This document shows, in pieces, positions 60,014 through 64,000 of a stretch of DNA of 64,000 nt. The stretch is taken from contig NZ_CP094974.1 in NCBI RefSeq assembly GCF_022869805.1, forward strand, positions 3,224,001 through 3,288,000. Direction: 5' to 3'. How positions within the stretch are numbered: the first letter of the stretch is position 1; every line of letters begins with the position of its first letter. Source of the DNA: Halosolutus halophilus (lineage in GTDB: Archaea; Halobacteriota; Halobacteria; Halobacteriales; Natrialbaceae). The translations under genes were made by a program, and so were the position numbers. The notes beneath the pieces are model-generated. The model was not told where the DNA came from. It was given only the letters and a program-made list of their open reading frames with translations, and did not search any database.

Positions 60014-60303
60014 CGGTTCGATCGACCGGGATCGCTCCCTGCCGATCGCACGCGCGGCGAATTCGCCTCGCGGGGTTGCAAGGGAGTGCCCCGGCGCGTG
60101 CCGAGCGAGCGTCGGTCTCGACGGCGCTGTCACGACCGGCGACCGGTCACGCTCGGTTCTTCGTCCCGGTCGCGCTGTGATCTACACAGTTCGGTCCCGA
60201 GCCACGAGCATTATTTCTCCCTCCGATTGCGAATTGTAAGGCGTACCATCGTGATTTGGGGAAACTATCATCACAGGCCCGGGAGACTGCGAAATTGCGA
60301 TTT
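60014..60303 (+). other. 290-bp spacer with the lrp-type promoter
   Basis: No protein or RNA gene seen. Near the 3' end ATTGCGAATTG (60226-60236) and AAATTGCGATTT (60292-60303) repeat the ATTGCGA core just before the Lrp-type start; such repeats would suit autoregulation. A TATA-like ATTATTTC lies near 60210. Confidence 0.4.
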
Positions 60304-60792
60304 ATGAAGTTAGACGGCGTGAATAAGGGAATTCTGTTTCTACTCCAACAGGATTCTCGCCGGATGACAACGCGTGAAATGGCAGACCGGGTGGGCGTAT
60401 CGGCCAGCACGGTACAGAATCGGATCGAGAAGATGGAAGACGAGGGGATCATTCAGGGCTACTATCCGAAGATCGACTACGAGAAGGCGGGCCTTCAGCT
60501 CCACATCGTCTTTATCTGTCACGTACCGCATCCCGACCGCGAAGCACTCGCCGAAAACGCACAAAACGTGAGCGGCGTCGTGACGGTTCAGGAAGTCCTC
60601 GACGGCCGGGAAAACCTCCAGATCGAAGCCGTGGGGACGAATACGGACGACATCGCCCGCGTCAGCGACGAACTGAGCGACCTCGGTCTGACGGTCGTCA
60701 ACTCGAACGTCCTCACGAATTCGCACGTCCAGCCGTTCGATCACTTCGGCAAGCAAATCGTCGACGACCCCAGAGATGACGAGTCCAACTGA
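60304..60792 (+). CDS. Lrp/AsnC-family transcriptional regulator
   Basis: A 162-residue protein. The N-terminal winged HTH (~1-55) is GVNKGILFLLQQDSRRMTTR, ADRVGVSASTVQNRIEKME and GIIQGYYPKIDYEKAGL. A shortened RAM-like alpha/beta part follows, VIFICHVPHP-like (HIVFICHVPHPDRE) to VVTVQEVLDGRENLQIEAVG. It would sense an amino acid or similar. ATG at 60304 overlaps a repeated motif. The end overlaps the HalOD1 gene by 17 bp. Confidence 0.88.
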   Translation: MKLDGVNKGILFLLQQDSRRMTTREMADRVGVSASTVQNRIEKMEDEGIIQGYYPKIDYEKAGLQLHIVFICHVPHPDREALAENAQNVSGVVTVQEVLDGRENLQIEAVGTNTDDIARVSDELSDLGLTVVNSNVLTNSHVQPFDHFGKQIVDDPRDDESN

Positions 60793-61114
60793 TCCCGTCG
60801 AGTCGCTCGAGTACGACTCCGACGCCGATAGATATCGGATCACGTACGACACGGCGACGACGGCGCCGAGCGCGGCCGTCCTCTCGGGCCTCGAATGGAT
60901 CGCCCCCGGCCGACTCGAACGCGGCGACCCCCTGTACGATGCGATCGATCCCGACGCACTCGATCGGATTCTGGCGTCGGCCGGCGAAGACGAGACGGCG
61001 GCCGGACGGTCGGTCAGGTTCTCCTACCTCGGATTTCGGATCGCCGTGTTCGGCGAGGGGTATCTCGAGGTCCGACCGGCCCGCGACGGCAAGCAGGAGG
61101 CGGGATCGAAATGA
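60776..61114 (+). CDS. HalOD1 output-domain protein
   Basis: A 112-residue protein made only of the haloarchaeal HalOD1 output domain: EYDSDADRYRITYDTATTAP, VLSGLEWIAPGRLERGDPLY, then RSVRFSYLGFRIAVFGEGYL. HalOD1 is common as the output of haloarchaeal signal proteins. Start ATG at 60776 overlaps the Lrp-type gene, so a joint signalling unit is likely. Its TGA overlaps an ATG that opens a further 43 codons. Confidence 0.85.
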   Translation: MTSPTDPVESLEYDSDADRYRITYDTATTAPSAAVLSGLEWIAPGRLERGDPLYDAIDPDALDRILASAGEDETAAGRSVRFSYLGFRIAVFGEGYLEVRPARDGKQEAGSK

Positions 61115-61242
61115 TCGGCCGCCCCCTCGTCCGTCGCATCGTCGGGTCGGACCCGTCGGATCGAAACGGGCTTCGAGACCGTTCGTTCGGCGACAGGTCC
61201 GGCCGGCCCCGGGACGGAGCGTGGAAGAGCGCCATCTCGTAG
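61111..61242 (+). CDS. Possible 43-residue coupled ORF after HalOD1
   Basis: ATG at 61111 overlaps the HalOD1 stop (ATGA). The 43 codons show G/C third-position bias, but the product is strongly basic (many Arg), unlike the acidic proteome. It could be a small nucleic-acid-binding peptide or chance. Confidence 0.25.
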   Translation: MIGRPLVRRIVGSDPSDRNGLRDRSFGDRSGRPRDGAWKSAIS

Positions 61243-61397
61243 CCGCCCGGTAACCGGGTTCGCCCGGCTCGGATCACGGCGTCGAGACGGGTGGATCGCG
61301 TCGCGGTTCCATCCCCGAGAGTTGTCTATAACCATATATTTAAAAACCCATACAAAAAAGTTTAGGTAGTGCCGGTTCTCCCACTCGACCGAGTGAT

Positions 61398-61838
61398 ATG
61401 ACAGCCACAGACCGCCCACTCCGCGCTTCGGACGCACCTTCCGCGGAACCGCGATCCGAGGGGGCGTCCCTCTCCCCCGACGACGCGTTTCACGTCCTCC
61501 GGCCGTTCCGGCGTCGGGAGACGATTCGATACCTGCTGGATGCGGACGACGTGGTCAAGATGGGCGACGTCGCCGACCACGTCGCCGCGCGGGAACACGA
61601 GACGAGCGTGGCCGACCTGACGCCGACGCAGCGCCAGCGCGTCTACATTCCACTGTACCAGTCACACCTCCCGAAACTCGACGAGGCGGGCGTCATCGAG
61701 TACGACAAGCCGCGCGGAATCGTCCGATCGACAGACCGCCTCGAACTGTTCCGGCCGTATCTCGAGGCGGCGACGACCACCCTCCCCAAGAGGGCATCCG
61801 AGCGGGCGATCGTTGCGGAAGACGGCCGCTTCCGGTAA
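61398..61838 (+). CDS. DUF7344-type winged-helix protein
   Basis: A 146-residue protein: SPDDAFHVLRPFRRRETIRY, VKMGDVADHVAAREHETSVA, then QRQRVYIPLYQSHLPKLDEA and GVIEYDKPRGIVRST. This is the haloarchaeal DUF7344 winged-helix fold, presumed to bind DNA. The promoter is a striking AT island (61324-61362, with ATATTTAAAA near 61335). ATG at 61398. Confidence 0.82.
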   Translation: MTATDRPLRASDAPSAEPRSEGASLSPDDAFHVLRPFRRRETIRYLLDADDVVKMGDVADHVAAREHETSVADLTPTQRQRVYIPLYQSHLPKLDEAGVIEYDKPRGIVRSTDRLELFRPYLEAATTTLPKRASERAIVAEDGRFR

Positions 61839-62019
61839 CATTTCGCCACGGCGGTCGCCGCGACCGTACGCCTCCCGGTCGCGTCCGCGGCAGGCGTCGT
61901 GGAACCCCCGGACCGACCCTCGGAGCGATCGTCACGGCACTGTTCGCACTGGCGACGACGTCGTTCTGACTCGACCGCGGCCCGAAAATCCACGTAGCGA
62001 GGGTGACCCCGCCGCGGTG

Positions 62020-62304
62020 CTAGATGACGTCGTCGGGTTCGTGGGCGTCCGCCATTCGCCGGGCTTCCGCCGCGTACTGCTCCTGCAGGGCAGGATCGTC
62101 GGTCGTGCCGAGGTTGTCGAGGTCGGCGTCGACGGCAGCGGTCGTCTCGCGCGCGTCGGTAAACGACGTGAGCGCTCGTTCCTTGCGGAAGTACCGGTCG
62201 CCATCCGTCGTGGCGTAGGTGAGGATGATCAGGTTCTGCTCGTCGTCGGAGTACGTTCGCTCGACGAGCCACACGCGTACGCTGTCGTCCGGTGAGTTCG
62301 ACAT
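62020..62304 (-). CDS. Small haloarchaeal protein of unknown function, 94 residues
   Basis: An acidic protein: a beta-hairpin like start VRVWLVERTYSDDEQNLIIL and ATTDGDRYFRKERALTSF, then an acidic helix EQYAAEARRMADAHEP. No cysteine or membrane segment. I do not recognise the family. ATG at 62304; flanked by long non-coding spacers. Confidence 0.65.
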   Translation of the reverse strand: MSNSPDDSVRVWLVERTYSDDEQNLIILTYATTDGDRYFRKERALTSFTDARETTAAVDADLDNLGTTDDPALQEQYAAEARRMADAHEPDDVI

Positions 62305-62538
62305 GGTAGACAGTCCGCTGCCCGGACGGAAGAATGTGGACGTGATCAGTCCGATCGACCGCGTGGCTTCGAACGTACCGATCGCGATCGGAGAGGCCGG
62401 ACGCGACCGTCCAGATCAGACGGTGCTCTCGGCGCGACGCGGACCGGAATCCGTACCCATCAAATCGCCGGGACCCCCGCTGAAGGCCCTCTTTTAGCTT
62501 GGAGAACGCCTTTACCGATATCGATCCGTGGGATTCGT

Positions 62539-63306
62539 ATGCACCGGCGCACGGCCCTCACGACGGCAGGCGGTACGCTGGCGGTCGCGCTCGCCGGCTG
62601 TCTGACCGATGCCGACGGTCTCGATACGGGAACGGGCGACGAACCCGGTGAAAACGACACGAGAGACGACGACCCCGGGAGTGACGGGAGCAAAGACGAC
62701 GGCGACGAGTGGAACGACGAGTACCTCGGCGAACACATGGCGACGACGCCGTCGCTCGAGTTCAGTACGATTCCTGATGCACGACTGGCGGGCGTCCCGC
62801 TTGAGAGCGACGATGGCACCGCCGACGGCAAAGTCGACCGCGTCGAATCGGACCCCCACGTCGACGAACCGCCACACGAAATCACGGTGCCGGACGAGGC
62901 GACCACCGACGCCGACCCGGACGGCGAGTTCCGGGTCAGACTACTGGAAACCCCGGCCGAGCGCGACGACGTCCTCGAGACGGAGGACGTCGAGGAGGCG
63001 ACTCGCGATCGGCTCCGGGCAGTCGACTTCGACGACGCCGTCCTGGTGGTCGTCGAATCCGGGTACGGCTCCAGTTCTGTCGTCCATCGCTGGGCGCGCG
63101 TCAAGGACGTCGACGACGGCGTCCACCTCCACGGGTACTACGCGATGCCGTACGAACGACTCGCCGATATGAACACCCGACTGTCCGTCCTCGAAGTCGA
63201 GCGCCCCGACGGCGGGACGTCCCTGGCTCGCGTGAGCTTCACCGTCAGTCCGGACCACCGCGTTCACTTCGATTCGACCGAGAGTATCGTCTCGATCGGT
63301 GACTGA
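62539..63306 (+). CDS. Tat-type lipoprotein of unknown function
   Basis: A 255-residue exported protein. The N-terminus RRTALTTAGGTLAVALAGC has the twin-Arg start and a lipobox ending at Cys21 (LAGC), so it is anchored at the outer face. A long Asp/Gly/Glu-rich linker (~22-65) is followed by a folded domain with VDFDDAVLVVVESGYGSSSV. Conserved core unrecognised. ATG at 62539. Confidence 0.78.
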   Translation: MHRRTALTTAGGTLAVALAGCLTDADGLDTGTGDEPGENDTRDDDPGSDGSKDDGDEWNDEYLGEHMATTPSLEFSTIPDARLAGVPLESDDGTADGKVDRVESDPHVDEPPHEITVPDEATTDADPDGEFRVRLLETPAERDDVLETEDVEEATRDRLRAVDFDDAVLVVVESGYGSSSVVHRWARVKDVDDGVHLHGYYAMPYERLADMNTRLSVLEVERPDGGTSLARVSFTVSPDHRVHFDSTESIVSIGD

Positions 63307-63606
63307 CGGCCGGACGGCCGCGGACACGGTCCCGCTCGCCGGCGGAACCGCCCCCTCGATCGGGTCCGGTTGCCGGACGGTGCCGAGATTTCGTATAGCG
63401 GTACCGGATATCCGGCCGCCGGAATCGATCGATCGGGGGCCTGCCGGTGTTGACGGGAACGGGAGCGCCGCGTGTCGACCCGCTCACCTCCTCACCGCAG
63501 TCACAGCCGCCGAGTAGCGCCGCGGAAACGGGTCTCTCCGGCAGGATCGTACCCTCGCGACGAGACGACAGGTACTCACGGACGGATCGACTCAGTCCCG
63601 ACAAGA
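63307..63606 (+). other. 300-bp spacer
   Basis: No convincing gene on either strand; open frames here are Arg/Pro-rich and lack halophile composition. The sequence is GC-rich with short palindromic clusters (CGATCGATCG near 63427). It should hold the promoter of the following gene, though no clear TATA is visible. Confidence 0.4.
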
Positions 63607-64000
63607 ATGGGAGGACGGGATATTTCGACGTACCGACCCACGAAACCCGAACTCGCCGTCCTGGTCTCGGGGATCACCAGCATGGGCCTCGAGATCCTCG
63701 CGGTGCGGATCGTCGCGCCGCAGTTCGGGAGCCACATCTACACCGTCGGCGGCATCCTGACGGTCTTTCTCGGGGCCCTGAGCCTGGGCTACTGGCAGGG
63801 CGGCAAGCGATCGGCACTGGCGACGAACCGCGAGATGGCCTGGATCATGCTCGCGACGGCGTTGTACGTCGCCGTCGTGGTCTACGGGAGCGACCTGTTG
63901 CTCACCGCTACGTCGACGCTGGCGTTGCCGCCGCGGTACGCCTCGCTGCCGGCCGTGATCGTCCTGTTCGGTCCGCCGACGTACCTGCTGGGCTTCATCA
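63607..64000 (+). CDS. Membrane spermidine-synthase-like protein (partial, 5' part)
   Basis: The first ~131 residues of a gene that runs off the window. A short basic head is followed by KPELAVLVSGITSMGLEILA, VAPQFGSHIYTVGGILTVFL and GALSLGYWQGGK, which is the N-terminal membrane part of fused transporter/spermidine-synthase-like proteins. The methyltransferase-fold SpeE domain would follow beyond 64000. ATG at 63607. Confidence 0.82.
   Translation, partial: MGGRDISTYRPTKPELAVLVSGITSMGLEILAVRIVAPQFGSHIYTVGGILTVFLGALSLGYWQGGKRSALATNREMAWIMLATALYVAVVVYGSDLLLTATSTLALPPRYASLPAVIVLFGPPTYLLGFI

Noticed and set aside
1-64000. CRISPR arrays, tRNA or rRNA genes
   Set aside because: No regular spaced repeats and no cloverleaf or rRNA-like stretches were seen on reading both strands.

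Overview
The window is chromosomal DNA of a haloarchaeon. The signs are high GC with strong G/C third-position bias, acidic proteins, archaeal eIF-1A and aIF2-beta, Bat-type HTH_10 regulators, a PGF-CTERM surface protein, C50 (bacterioruberin) carotenoid genes, GTG starts and short or absent leaders. Family Natrialbaceae is a guess from overall gene content, not shown. I see no rRNA, tRNA or CRISPR array.

Layout. 0-4.7 kb: an HTH_10 regulator, an APC permease, an M20 hydrolase and a PLP fold-III (ornithine-racemase-like) enzyme, closed by a 76-bp near-palindrome that supplies the last stop codon. 4.8-6.6 kb: a DUF5789 protein, aIF2-beta and a winged-helix regulator. 6.7-12.5 kb: a tightly overlapping cobamide salvage and nucleotide-loop operon (HAD, cbiB, cobS, cobY, cobT, cobD, cbiZ). 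13.5-17.7 kb: PTS proteins HPr and EI facing dhaKLM, a PEP-dependent dihydroxyacetone kinase. 18-25.7 kb: assorted enzymes (sulfurtransferase, FAH, Mo oxidoreductase, cupin, DJ-1, SDR), eIF-1A and an FNT channel fused to two UspA domains. 25.9-34.2 kb: crtD-lyeJ-cruF, then a TnpB insertion and a truncated membrane gene, then crtB with a Bat-like PAS/GAF regulator. 34.3-38.4 kb: an arginine/ornithine enzyme of the TIGR00300 family, a PGF-CTERM surface protein, and a stretch of decayed genes around a 53-residue zinc protein. 38.5-46 kb: a YihY/BrkB gene broken by one in-frame TGA, an ABC-2 exporter, a zinc-ribbon winged-helix regulator, a shortened ERCC4 nuclease and a 965-residue PAS/GAF/HTH_10 sensor. 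46-64 kb: glutamate dehydrogenase, a phosphoribosyltransferase, NAD(P)HX dehydratase, a methyltransferase/aminotransferase pair, CstA, small zinc proteins, a CobW GTPase, an ArsA ATPase, YchF, an Lrp/HalOD1 pair, a DUF7344 regulator, a lipoprotein and the start of a membrane spermidine-synthase-like gene.

Functional picture. Several modules are complete: cobamide salvage including cobinamide amidohydrolase; HPr/EI feeding DhaM for dihydroxyacetone (glycerol) use; and the bacterioruberin tail from lycopene, with phytoene synthase nearby beside a Bat-type regulator. Others suggest uptake and turnover of amino compounds: the permease/M20/racemase-like set, glutamate dehydrogenase, the ornithine enzyme and CstA.

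The least expected signals are structural. Two mobile palindromes have become the 3' ends and stop codons of host genes. A 50-residue membrane ORF lies behind crtB. An open membrane-like frame runs without a stop into dhaK. CstA has a spaced triple ATTCTTCT motif at its promoter. A 14-bp palindrome abuts the start codon of a zinc-ribbon gene next to a CobW-type chaperone.
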